Positions 1 to 7,257 of a stretch of 64,000 bases of DNA are shown here, one piece after another. Made by a program: the position numbers and the translations under genes. The notes under the pieces were generated by a model, which saw only the letters and a program-made list of their open reading frames with translations, searched no databases and had not been told where the DNA came from. Each line of letters begins with the position of its first letter. Positions within the stretch are counted from its first letter, which is position 1. The stretch comes from Sphingobium sp. Cam5-1. GTDB taxonomy: Bacteria > Pseudomonadota > Alphaproteobacteria > Sphingomonadales > Sphingomonadaceae. The stretch lies in the NCBI RefSeq assembly GCF_015693305.1, contig NZ_CP065138.1, positions 1,550,001-1,614,000 on the forward strand, written 5' to 3'.

Positions 1-2
1 AC

Positions 3-608
3 ACTGTCGATGGCGAGGAAGCCTTGTTGCTGGCGCAGGAAAATGTGCCCGACATCGTCCTGCTCGACTGGATGGTGGAAAGCCTGTCCGGCATCGAAGT
101 CTGCCGCCGTCTGCGCCGGATGAATGGCACGGCCAATGTGCCGATCATCATGCTCACCGCGCGCGGAGAGGAGGAAGACCGGGTCCGCGGGCTGGAAACC
201 GGCGCGGACGACTATGTCACCAAGCCCTTTTCTCCTCGCGAACTGGTCGCGCGCGTCGGCGCAGTCCTCCGCCGCGTCCGTCCCGCGCTGGCTGGCGAGA
301 CGCTGACCTTCGCGGACGTGGAGATGGACACGGTCGGTCACAAGGTCCGACGCGGCGGTCAGGTGATACCGCTCGGCCCCACCGAGTTTCGCCTGCTCAA
401 GCATTTCCTGGAGCATCCCGGCTGGGTCTTCTCGCGCGAACGGCTGCTCGACAGCGTCTGGGGCCAGGACAGCGACATCGAGCTGCGCACTGTCGATGTC
501 CATATCCGCCGCCTGCGCAAGGCGATCAATGCCGACAGTCAATATCGCGACATCATCCGCACGGTCCGATCTGCGGGCTATGCGCTGGATACGGATGGCG
601 TAGGGTAA
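3..608 (+). CDS. phoB: PhoB-type phosphate regulon response regulator (5' truncated)
   Basis: This is a two-component response regulator of the OmpR/PhoB class whose start lies before the window; the frame is open from base 3. The receiver domain shows LLDWM with the probable phospho-acceptor Asp at codon 66-68, then the switch Thr in MLTARGE and the Lys in VTKPFSPREL. A winged-helix DNA-binding domain follows, with the GPTEFRLLKHFLEHPG and TVDVHIRRLRKA signatures. PhoB normally activates phosphate-starvation genes after phosphorylation by PhoR. The LLDWM motif and the C-terminal sequence fit PhoB better than other OmpR regulators, but the pho genes that would confirm it lie outside the window. 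Confidence 0.85.
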   Translation, partial: TVDGEEALLLAQENVPDIVLLDWMVESLSGIEVCRRLRRMNGTANVPIIMLTARGEEEDRVRGLETGADDYVTKPFSPRELVARVGAVLRRVRPALAGETLTFADVEMDTVGHKVRRGGQVIPLGPTEFRLLKHFLEHPGWVFSRERLLDSVWGQDSDIELRTVDVHIRRLRKAINADSQYRDIIRTVRSAGYALDTDGVG

Positions 609-628
609 AGGCTATCTCCGGCAACGGC

Positions 629-1018
629 TCACTGGACCGTCGGCACCGCCGTCCTGCAATCCCGTGCGCACTCACGGCACATCTCCGCGCACAGCTTACA
701 ATGCTCATGCTCGTGCCGTTCGCATTCTTCGGCGCAGGCGTCGCAAACGCTGGCGCAGCTTTCCAGCATGAGGCGCAGAACATCGATGTTCTGGCCGGTG
801 CGTCGGGTCGCCAACTTCGCGGTGGCATCGCACACATCTGCGCAGTCGAGGCAGGTGCGGATGCACTGGCGCATGTCCATCTCCTCTGCGGTGCAAGCGT
901 CGGCGCAGGATGTGCACATGAGGCTGCAAAACATGGCATGGCGCGCGGCCGCCGCCAGCTGCTCGTTCAGATTGTCGGCGACATCGGGATGAAGCCCAAT
1001 CATCTTGTGGATCGACAT
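629..1018 (-). CDS. Four-helix-bundle copper-binding protein (DUF326/Csp-like)
   Basis: This 129-residue protein has repeated Cys motifs spaced along amphipathic helices: MCTSCADAC, CIRTCLDCADVC, CASVCDACAEEC and CKLCAEMCRECARDC, with His residues in HEHEHC. This pattern is typical of the DUF326 / copper storage protein family, in which four helices line a Cys-filled core that binds many Cu(I) ions. There is no signal peptide, so it is probably cytosolic. It is convergent with the PhoB-type gene and is not adjacent to other copper genes here. The family call is firm; actual metal storage is inferred. Confidence 0.85.
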   Translation of the reverse strand: MSIHKMIGLHPDVADNLNEQLAAAARHAMFCSLMCTSCADACTAEEMDMRQCIRTCLDCADVCDATAKLATRRTGQNIDVLRLMLESCASVCDACAEECERHEHEHCKLCAEMCRECARDCRTAVPTVQ

Positions 1019-1128
1019 CAGTCTCGCTCCTGATTTGTGAGGTCAGGGCAGCAACGGCTCATCCAGACGGGCCGTTCCATCAATGCCGCAGCAAATTTGA
1101 TGCAGGATAGGGACCGGGTCGAAAGAAC

Positions 1129-1151
1129 CGCTCCCGTCTTTCGGGGGAGCG
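1129..1151 (-). terminator. Possible terminator after def
   Basis: A 7-bp GC-rich stem (CGCTCCC/GGGAGCG) with a short loop lies just past the def stop codon. Read on the minus strand it is followed by a mixed T-rich GTTCTTT tail rather than a clean T run, so termination efficiency is uncertain. Confidence 0.4.
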
Positions 1152-1174
1152 TCTCGCGTCCGCCAACGATCAGA

Positions 1175-1705
1175 TCAGGCCGCCTTGCGCGCCTTCGTCA
1201 GCTTCTTCATCAACATGTCCCGCTTCAACCGCGACAGATGATCGATGAACAGCACGCCCTGCAAATGATCCATCTCGTGCTGCAAGCAGGTGGCCAGAAG
1301 GCCCTCAAGCTGCTCCTCATGAATACGCCCTTCGCGATCCATCCAGCTTGCCCGGATCGTCGCGGGCCGCTCCACCTCGGCATATTGGTCCGGCACCGAC
1401 AGGCAGCCCTCATTATAGACTGACAGGTCCGCCGAACCCTCCAAAATCTCGGGATTGATGAACACCATCGGCTTTTTCACCGCAGGCGCACCCTCTTCAT
1501 CCGATTCGGGCTCCTGCAAATCCATCACCAGCACGCGCTTCGGCACGCCCACCTGGATCGCCGCAAGGCCTATGCCCGGAGCGTCGTACATGGTCTCGAA
1601 CATATCATCGATCAGGCGTTGCAGATCGTCATCGATCGCCTCCACCGGAGACGAAATGGTACGCAGGCGCGGGTCAGGCGCCTCAAGGATTGGAAGAATG
1701 GCCAT
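1175..1705 (-). CDS. def: Peptide deformylase
   Basis: This enzyme removes the N-formyl group from nascent proteins. The 176-residue protein has the three family motifs: GIGLAA at residues 44-49, EGCLS at 99-103 and HEMDH at 143-147. Cys101 and the two His residues of HEMDH bind the catalytic metal, and the Glu is the general base. Length is normal. It follows recR on the same strand with a 48-bp gap. fmt, which adds the formyl group, is close by but divergently transcribed, so the two are clustered without being one operon. Confidence 0.97.
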   Translation of the reverse strand: MAILPILEAPDPRLRTISSPVEAIDDDLQRLIDDMFETMYDAPGIGLAAIQVGVPKRVLVMDLQEPESDEEGAPAVKKPMVFINPEILEGSADLSVYNEGCLSVPDQYAEVERPATIRASWMDREGRIHEEQLEGLLATCLQHEMDHLQGVLFIDHLSRLKRDMLMKKLTKARKAA

Positions 1706-1753
1706 GTGGTTAAAATAGCCGCAATGACGGGCTTTTTCAAGCGACCGCCAAAT

Positions 1754-2350
1754 TCACCCAACGGGCCGCCGCGCCCGCAAAGCCTGCGCCAACGTGCCCT
1801 CATCCAGATAATCGAGTTCACCGCCCACGGGCACACCATGGGCCAACTGGGTCAGCCGAACGGGAAAGCGCTCCAGCCGTTCTGCCAGATAATGCGCGGT
1901 GGTCTGCCCCTCCAGCGTCGCATTCATCGCCAGCACCACTTCATCAATGCCGCCCGCTTCGACTCGCGTCACCAGCGCATCGATGGAAAGGTCTTCCGGC
2001 CTTACCCCTTCCAACGCCGACAATCGCCCACCCAGCACATGAAAACGCCCCGGAAAAAGCCGCGATTTGTCGAGCGCCCACAAATCGGCCACATCCTCCA
2101 CCACGCACAGCGCGCGAGCGTCGCGGCGCGGGTCGGCACAAATGCCACACGGATCGACCGTATCGACATTCCCGCATAAACCGCACGTAACCAGCCGGTC
2201 GTTCACCGCATCAAGCGCACGCAGCAGCGGTTCCAGCGCGCTTTCCCGCTTCTTCAGCAGGTGCAACACAGCACGCCGCGCCGAACGCGGGCCAAGGCCC
2301 GGCAGACGGGACAGCGCCTGCGTCAGCGCATCGATCTCGGGAGAAGCCAT
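1754..2350 (-). CDS. recR: Recombination mediator RecR
   Basis: RecR works with RecF/RecO to load RecA on gapped DNA. The 198-residue protein has an N-terminal helix-hairpin-helix ([18 protein letters not shown], residues 15-32), a zinc finger with Cys56, Cys59, Cys68 and Cys71, and a Toprim domain beginning near [11 protein letters not shown]. It ends with the usual short tail. It starts 53 bp from fmt on the opposite strand and lies upstream of def on its own strand. In many genomes recR follows ybaB and dnaX; neither is here. Confidence 0.97.
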   Translation of the reverse strand: MASPEIDALTQALSRLPGLGPRSARRAVLHLLKKRESALEPLLRALDAVNDRLVTCGLCGNVDTVDPCGICADPRRDARALCVVEDVADLWALDKSRLFPGRFHVLGGRLSALEGVRPEDLSIDALVTRVEAGGIDEVVLAMNATLEGQTTAHYLAERLERFPVRLTQLAHGVPVGGELDYLDEGTLAQALRARRPVG

Positions 2351-2403
2351 GGAACCGAGATAGGGGCTTGCAAGTCCGGGGTCAAAAGAGTTGAGAGGCG
2401 ACT

Positions 2404-3312
2404 ATGCGCATCATCTATATGGGAACCCCGGATTTCGCCGTCCCCGCCCTCGTGGCGCTGGCCAAGGCCGGGCACGAAATCGTGGCGGTTTACAGCCAGC
2501 CGCCACGCCCCGCCGGTCGGGGCAAGGCGCTACGCCCCTCCCCCGTTCAGGCTCAGGCCGAACAGATGGGCATAGAGATTCGCACGCCGATTTCACTCAA
2601 GGACGCGGAGGTGCAATCCGCCTTTGCCGCTCTCAATGCCGATGTCGCGGTGGTGGCCGCCTATGGACTGATCCTGCCGCGCGCTGTGCTGGACGCCCCC
2701 CGTTCCGGCTGCCTCAACATCCACGCCTCCCTGCTTCCCCGCTGGCGCGGTGCAGCGCCGATCCAACGCGCCATCCTCTCGGGCGATAATGTGACCGGCG
2801 TCACGATCATGAACATGGAAGCGGGCCTCGACACCGGCCCGATGCGTGCGAAACATGTGACCCCGATCGAGGACAAGACGGCGGGCGCGCTCACCACCGA
2901 ATTGGCGCAAGCGGGCGCGGAATTGATGGTGGAGGTGCTGGACGACCTCCCCGCACACCCGCCCGTTCCGCAACCGGAAGACGGCGTCACCTACGCCGCC
3001 AAGATCGACAAGAGCGAGGCCCGCATCGACTTCACCCGCGACGCGCATCAGGTCGAACGGCAAATACGCGCCTTCAACCCCTTCCCCGGCGCATTCCTGG
3101 AATATCGCGGAGAACGCTTCCGCATCCTCGCCGCCCATGTCGAGGAGCATGAAGGTCCGCCGGGCGAGTTGCTCGACAACAGCCTGCTCATCGGCTGCGG
3201 CCACGGCGCGATCCGCCCCACCCTGATTCAGCGCGCAGGCAAGGGCGCGATGTCTCCGGGCGAACTGCTCCGCGGCTACGACATGCCCGCAGGGTCGCGA
3301 GCCGATGCCTAG
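2404..3312 (+). CDS. fmt: Methionyl-tRNA formyltransferase
   Basis: This enzyme formylates initiator Met-tRNA using 10-formyl-tetrahydrofolate. The 302-residue protein begins [16 protein letters not shown] and has the catalytic region [16 protein letters not shown] (Asn105, His107) and Asp143 in GLDTGPM. A C-terminal OB-fold tRNA-binding domain follows from about residue 205 ([12 protein letters not shown]). The ATG is preceded by GAGAGG. It is followed by truA on the same strand, with a palindromic repeat filling the gap. Confidence 0.97.
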   Translation: MRIIYMGTPDFAVPALVALAKAGHEIVAVYSQPPRPAGRGKALRPSPVQAQAEQMGIEIRTPISLKDAEVQSAFAALNADVAVVAAYGLILPRAVLDAPRSGCLNIHASLLPRWRGAAPIQRAILSGDNVTGVTIMNMEAGLDTGPMRAKHVTPIEDKTAGALTTELAQAGAELMVEVLDDLPAHPPVPQPEDGVTYAAKIDKSEARIDFTRDAHQVERQIRAFNPFPGAFLEYRGERFRILAAHVEEHEGPPGELLDNSLLIGCGHGAIRPTLIQRAGKGAMSPGELLRGYDMPAGSRADA

Positions 3313-3331
3313 CACCACTTCATCCCCACGC

Positions 3332-3409
3332 CGTCATCCCAGCGAAAGCTGGGATCTCAGGCCATGTCGCACACCGTCTCCCGGGATCCCGGCTTTCGCT
3401 GGGATGACG
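3332..3409. repeat. Intergenic palindromic repeat, type A copy 1 (fmt-truA)
   Basis: The outer arms at 3332-3349 and 3392-3409 are perfect 18-base inverted repeats (CGTCATCCCAGCGAAAGC and its complement), and a smaller palindrome (CCGGGATCCCGG) lies inside at 3381-3392. A related copy occurs at 14625-14708. It looks like a REP/MITE-like element. The frame of truA is open through part of it, which can mislead start prediction. Confidence 0.85.
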
Positions 3410-3441
3410 CTTATGCTGAGCCGGATCTCGCGCGCCCTCCA

Positions 3442-4197
3442 ATGACCCGCTTCGCCTTCACCGTAGAATTTGACGGCCGCCCGTTCATGGGCTGGCAACG
3501 GCAGGCGCACGGCCCCAGCGTCCAGCAAGCGCTGGAAGACGCCATCCACGCCGTCACCGGCGAGCGCGCCGTAATCCACGCAGCGGGCCGAACCGACGCC
3601 GGGGTCCATGGCCTCGCCATGCGCGCCCATACAGACATCGAAAAGCCGATCGCGCCCTTCCGCCTGATGGAAGCGATGAACGCGCGCCTGCGTCCCAACC
3701 CCGTCGCCATCCTCGCCTGCGAAACCGTAGCCGATGACTGGCACGCCCGCTTCTCCTGCATCGGCCGCGCTTATGTTTACCGCATCGCCAACCGCCGCGC
3801 GCCGCTCACCTTCGAAAGCGGTCTGATCTGGCGCGTCATCCAGCCGCTCGACACCGACGCCATGCAGGAAGCCGCCCAACTACTCGTCGGCCGCCACGAC
3901 TTCACCACCTTCCGATCGGCCCATTGCCAGGCGGAAAGCCCGCTAAAATCCCTCGACCGCCTCGATGTCGAACGCGAAGGCGACCGCATCGCCATCCATG
4001 CCGAGGCGCGTTCCTTCCTCCACCATCAGGTGCGCTCGATGGTCGGTTGCCTGGCGTTGGTCGGCATGGGTCGTTGGTCGATAGCCGACATGCGCGCCGC
4101 CCGAGACGCGAAGGACCGCGCCGCGCTCGGCCTCAACGCGCCACCCGATGGCCTCTATTTCGTGAAGGCACATTACCCCTCCATCCGTTCGGGCTGA
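3442..4197 (+). CDS. truA: tRNA pseudouridine(38-40) synthase TruA
   Basis: TruA converts uridines 38-40 of the tRNA anticodon arm to pseudouridine. The 251-residue protein has the family motif [13 protein letters not shown] with catalytic Asp52, the N-terminal [16 protein letters not shown] and the C-terminal [14 protein letters not shown]. The frame is open 78 bases further upstream, but that extension is encoded by the intergenic repeat, so [10 protein letters not shown] is chosen as the start. The last codons and the TGA stop lie inside another repeat (4186-4211). Confidence 0.96.
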   Translation: MTRFAFTVEFDGRPFMGWQRQAHGPSVQQALEDAIHAVTGERAVIHAAGRTDAGVHGLAMRAHTDIEKPIAPFRLMEAMNARLRPNPVAILACETVADDWHARFSCIGRAYVYRIANRRAPLTFESGLIWRVIQPLDTDAMQEAAQLLVGRHDFTTFRSAHCQAESPLKSLDRLDVEREGDRIAIHAEARSFLHHQVRSMVGCLALVGMGRWSIADMRAARDAKDRAALGLNAPPDGLYFVKAHYPSIRSG

Positions 4198-4211
4198 GCT
4201 TGTCGAAGCCC
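4186..4211. repeat. Intergenic repeat half-element, type B copy 1
   Basis: The core CGTTCGGGCTGAGCTTGTCG continuing into AAGCCC matches the left arm of the larger palindrome at 5652-5734. Only one arm is evident here. It overlaps the end of truA and supplies its stop codon. Confidence 0.7.
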
Positions 4212-4246
4212 TCTACTTTTCTTGGAAAGTATGAGGAAAAGTGCCG

Positions 4247-4966
4247 CTAGATCCGCGTCCGAAACGGCGTAAAGTCCGTCCCCTCATCATAGACGTCCAG
4301 CCCCTCCGCGCGCTTCAGGCTGTTCACCACCAGATAGGTCAAGGGCGTCAGCACCGCCTCCCACGTCACCTTCAACATCCAGTTGGTGACCATCACCGTC
4401 AGCACCTGCGCGTTGCTCCACACGCCCACAAAGGCCAGCGGATAGAAGAGTAGGCTATCCACTCCCTGCCCCACGATCGTCGACCCGATCGTCCGCATCC
4501 ACAGATGCTTGCCCTGCGTCAGCAGCTTCATCTTGGCCAGCACGAAGCTGTTGGCGAGTTCCCCCGCCCAGAACGCAGCTAGCGAAGCAAAGACGATGCG
4601 CCACGTATTGCCGAACACCGCCTCATAGGCCTTCTGGTCCGGCCAACCCTCCGCCGGAGGCAGCTTCACCACCACCCAGCTCATCAGCGCCATGAACAGC
4701 ATCGCGCCAAAGCCCGCCCAAACGCATCGGCGGGCGCGGGCGTAGCCATAAACCTCGGTCAGCACGTCCCCCAGCACATAGCCAAGCGGAAAGAAAAGGA
4801 TGCCAGCGCCGAATGTGAAGCCACCAACCGTCGACAGCTTCGCCGCCCCGATCAGGTTCGACAGCAGCAATATGGCGACGAACGCCGCGATGAAGAAATC
4901 GAAATAGCGCATCGGCCGCCCCGAAAGCGCCTGCGCATCGATTTTCTGAACCCCCAAATCGGTCAT
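4247..4966 (-). CDS. yhhQ: Queuosine precursor transporter (VUT/YhhQ family)
   Basis: This is a polytopic inner-membrane protein of 239 residues with about six hydrophobic segments. The signature FPLGYVLGDVLTEVYGYARAR is characteristic of the VUT family; YhhQ imports the queuosine precursors preQ0/preQ1 for tRNA modification. The open frame reaches 5029, but MTDLGVQKID at 4966 is preferred because the longer start would nearly reach the divergent tRNA-Arg gene and AAGGG lies just before 4966. Its position beside truA and a tRNA fits tRNA modification, though that is only suggestive. Confidence 0.85.
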   Translation of the reverse strand: MTDLGVQKIDAQALSGRPMRYFDFFIAAFVAILLLSNLIGAAKLSTVGGFTFGAGILFFPLGYVLGDVLTEVYGYARARRCVWAGFGAMLFMALMSWVVVKLPPAEGWPDQKAYEAVFGNTWRIVFASLAAFWAGELANSFVLAKMKLLTQGKHLWMRTIGSTIVGQGVDSLLFYPLAFVGVWSNAQVLTVMVTNWMLKVTWEAVLTPLTYLVVNSLKRAEGLDVYDEGTDFTPFRTRI

Positions 4967-5053
4967 GCGCCCTTGCATATCGGCTACCCAAGCAAATGCA
5001 ATGGCAGGCATGATTGCGCGCGGGCACAAGCCCCGCTATCGAAGCGCGGATGC

Positions 5054-5130
5054 GGCCCCGTAGCTCAGCTGGATAGAGCATTCGCCTTCTAAGCGAATGG
5101 TCACAGGTTCGAATCCTGTCGGGGTCGCCA
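5054..5130 (+). tRNA. tRNA-Arg (anticodon TCT)
   Basis: A complete 77-base cloverleaf is visible. The acceptor arm GGCCCCG pairs with CGGGGTC (one G-T), the D arm starts TAGCTCAGCTGG, the anticodon stem TTCGC/GCGAA holds the loop CTTCTAA with anticodon TCT, and the T arm is ACAGG-TTCGAAT-CCTGT. The encoded 3' end is G plus CCA. It reads AGA codons, which are rare in this GC-rich genome. Confidence 0.96.
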
Positions 5131-5137
5131 TCTTCCC

Positions 5138-5236
5138 TTACAGACGCCAGCCGAACAACAGCATTAGCAACCCGGCAATCAGGATCGCGGCGGCCAGGAA
5201 ACCCCAACCAAAGTCGAGGCCGTTCCTATTCGCCAT
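5138..5236 (-). CDS. Putative 32-aa single-pass membrane microprotein
   Basis: A short open frame begins ATG GCG AAT AGG and ends TAA. It encodes a 32-residue peptide with a polar N-terminus (MANRNGLDFGWG), a hydrophobic stretch of about 17 residues (FLAAAILIAGLLMLLFG) and a basic end (WRL). Its start codon overlaps the last codons of the ABM-domain gene in another frame, a layout typical of translational coupling. It ends 8 bases from the opposite-strand tRNA-Arg. No family is recognised. The transmembrane composition and overlap argue that it is real, but its shortness leaves doubt. Confidence 0.5.
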   Translation of the reverse strand: MANRNGLDFGWGFLAAAILIAGLLMLLFGWRL

Positions 5237-5576
5237 CGAGCGGACTGTCTTGCGGCCGCGCCCGCACCAGCAGGTCGTCGGTCACCGTCATGGTGAAGAT
5301 CGGATCGGCATCTGCGGGCACTTCAGCGATCGCATCGACAAAGGCGGCCCGGGTTTGCGGCTCATCATAGACCATCTTCTGGTCGAAAGCCGCGCGCCAC
5401 GTCTCCTCGTCCGGCCACTCCGCATAGCCGACAAAGCGCCCATCGGCATCCCGGTGAAGCCGCGAACCGAAACTGCCATATTTTTCGCGGATCAGGTCAG
5501 TCCCGCGCCGCCACGCCGCCCGGAACTGATCTTCCTTTCCCGGATGCACCCGCCACCAATAGACCGCGACGAACAT
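5226..5576 (-). CDS. Antibiotic biosynthesis monooxygenase (ABM)-domain protein
   Basis: This is a 116-residue protein with the small alpha-beta barrel pattern of the dimeric ABM/YgiN-like superfamily: FVAVYWWRVHPGKEDQFRAAW at the N-terminus, then GSRLHRDADGRFVGYAEWPDEETWRAAF. Members range from quinone monooxygenases to heme oxygenases, and this one cannot be assigned a substrate. The ATG at 5576 follows an AGGAGAGG ribosome site. It precedes and overlaps the 32-aa membrane ORF. Confidence 0.75.
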   Translation of the reverse strand: MFVAVYWWRVHPGKEDQFRAAWRRGTDLIREKYGSFGSRLHRDADGRFVGYAEWPDEETWRAAFDQKMVYDEPQTRAAFVDAIAEVPADADPIFTMTVTDDLLVRARPQDSPLDGE

Positions 5577-5651
5577 CGCACCTCTCCTTTATAGGAGAGA
5601 ATGATGCGAGAGCCGAGAGGTTGCGAACCAAGCGGAGAAAGCACGCCCCCT

Positions 5652-5734
5652 CCGTTCGGGCTGAGCTTGTCGAAGCCCTTTCCTTCGCATTTTTTAAGAA
5701 AAGGAAAGCCCTTCGACAGGCTCAGGGCGAACGG
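5652..5734. repeat. Intergenic palindromic repeat, type B copy 2
   Basis: A long imperfect inverted repeat with arms of about 33 bases: CCGTTCGGGCTGAGCTTGTC at 5652 continuing to 5685, and its near-complement from 5701 to 5734. The loop is AT-rich (CGCATTTTTTAAG). It lies downstream of the transaldolase gene, where it could act as a transcription terminator or mRNA-stabilising hairpin. The left arm recurs alone at 4186-4211. Confidence 0.85.
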
Positions 5735-5752
5735 TGGGAGATGTTGTGAACC

Positions 5753-6406
5753 TTAAAGAACCGACTGCCCGGTCTTTTCCCAATCCGCCAGGAATCCGGC
5801 GATACCCTTGTCGGTCAGCACATGGTTGAACAGCGCCTTGATGACCGAAGGCGGCGCGGTCATCACGTCCGCGCCGATCTTCGCGCTTTCCAGCACATGG
5901 ATCGGATGCCGCACGCTCGCCACCAGGATTTCCGTGTCGAACGCATAATTATCGTAGATCAGACGGATATCTTCGATCAGCTTCATGCCATCGAAGCCAT
6001 TATCATCATGCCGCCCAACGAAGGGCGAAATGAAGGTCGCGCCCGCCTTCGCCGCCAGCAGCGCCTGATTGGCCGAGAAGCAGAGCGTCACATTGACCAT
6101 CGTGCCTTCGCTGGTCAGCGCTTTGCAGGTCTTGAGGCCATCGATGGTCAGCGGCACCTTGATGCAGACATTGTCCGCGATCTTCCGCAACACGGCGGCT
6201 TCCTTCATCATCGTCTCATGGTCGAGAGCGACGACTTCGGCGGAAACGGGGCCATCAACGATGCCGCAGATTTCCTCGACCACTTCCATGAACTTGCGGC
6301 CCGATTTGTGGATCAGCGACGGGTTAGTGGTCACGCCGTCCAGCAGACCGGTGGCGGCAAGGTCACGGATTTCGTTGGTGTCAGCGGTATCGACGAAGAA
6401 CTTCAT
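5753..6406 (-). CDS. tal: Small transaldolase / fructose-6-phosphate aldolase family
   Basis: This 217-residue TIM-barrel enzyme belongs to the TalC/FSA group, much shorter than classical transaldolases (over 300 residues). It begins [16 protein letters not shown], has GVTTNPSLI at residues 24-32 and the Schiff-base Lys83 in [10 protein letters not shown]. Members either transfer dihydroxyacetone in the pentose phosphate pathway or cleave fructose 6-phosphate, and sequence inspection cannot separate these two. It is monocistronic here, with a palindromic repeat at its 3' end. Confidence 0.92.
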   Translation of the reverse strand: MKFFVDTADTNEIRDLAATGLLDGVTTNPSLIHKSGRKFMEVVEEICGIVDGPVSAEVVALDHETMMKEAAVLRKIADNVCIKVPLTIDGLKTCKALTSEGTMVNVTLCFSANQALLAAKAGATFISPFVGRHDDNGFDGMKLIEDIRLIYDNYAFDTEILVASVRHPIHVLESAKIGADVMTAPPSVIKALFNHVLTDKGIAGFLADWEKTGQSVL

Positions 6407-6546
6407 GGGTCTGCTCCGGGGCGGGATGTGCGAATCGGCTCCCCTTTAGCGGCTGATCCCGGCTTTAGCCATTATTGCCAGCGACAGGCTTTACGGAAAC
6501 AGCGCGGTAACATTATGACGGCCCACCTTCTCAAAGGACCGTCCCC

Positions 6547-7212
6547 ATGCCCGCCTTCCCCGCCAGCCGCCAGTGCCGGGCAGCCCTTGCCCTGCTGTTC
6601 CTGGGCATCAGTCCCGCCGCGCGGGCTGCCGAAGAGGAACGGCAGCTATGGCTCGGCGCATCCGCCACAATGAAAGCTACCCCCAGCGACATCGTTGTGA
6701 TTGACATCGGCCACCGCTTCCGCCGCGATCAATCGGGTGGCGAACAGCAACTCGCCCGCATCATGCTCGACCATGCGGTGGCGGATGGCGTCCAGATAGG
6801 CGGCGGCTTCGCCTTCTTCCACTCTGCCCCGGAGCAGGAGCTGCGCACCTTCCAGCAGTTGACCCTCACCCACGGCATCTGGCAAAGCCGCACCCGGCTG
6901 GAGCAGCGCTTCTTCGACACGGCGGACGAGGCAAGCTGGCGGCTACGGCAGCGCATGCAAGCGTCCGTCCCCATCGACACGGCCAAGCGTTGGACGCTAG
7001 TCGCAGCAGGCGAGCTTTTCTTCCACCTGAACCGCGCCAAGCCGAGCGATAAGACCGGCCTTGCCGTCATGCGTCAGCAAGCTGGCCTACGCTACGCGCT
7101 CAGCAAGTCGATCGACGTCCAGGCACTATACATGCGCCAGCAGAGCTTCCGGGACGACCGGCCCGACGCCGTCCTCCATGTCCCCTGGTTGACGCTCAAC
7201 TGGAAAATCTGA
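6547..7212 (+). CDS. DUF2490 outer-membrane-like protein
   Basis: This 221-residue protein begins with a signal peptide (MPAFPASRQCRAALALLFLG, likely cleaved after ARA near residue 27). The rest alternates short amphipathic strands with the features of DUF2490, such as ERQLWLGASATMK, TRLEQRFFD and a C-terminal VPWLTLNWKI ending in an aromatic-rich strand. This suggests a small beta-barrel in the outer membrane; DUF2490 has no known function. It stands alone upstream of priA. Confidence 0.75.
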   Translation: MPAFPASRQCRAALALLFLGISPAARAAEEERQLWLGASATMKATPSDIVVIDIGHRFRRDQSGGEQQLARIMLDHAVADGVQIGGGFAFFHSAPEQELRTFQQLTLTHGIWQSRTRLEQRFFDTADEASWRLRQRMQASVPIDTAKRWTLVAAGELFFHLNRAKPSDKTGLAVMRQQAGLRYALSKSIDVQALYMRQQSFRDDRPDAVLHVPWLTLNWKI

Positions 7213-7257
7213 ACGCGCCGCCTTGCCTCTTGCCTCTCAGCCGATAGGGAGGGGCAG

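Noticed and set aside
5054..5236. Integration site at the tRNA-Arg gene
   Set aside because: tRNA genes are common phage targets, but there is no integrase and no repeated copy of the tRNA 3' end nearby.
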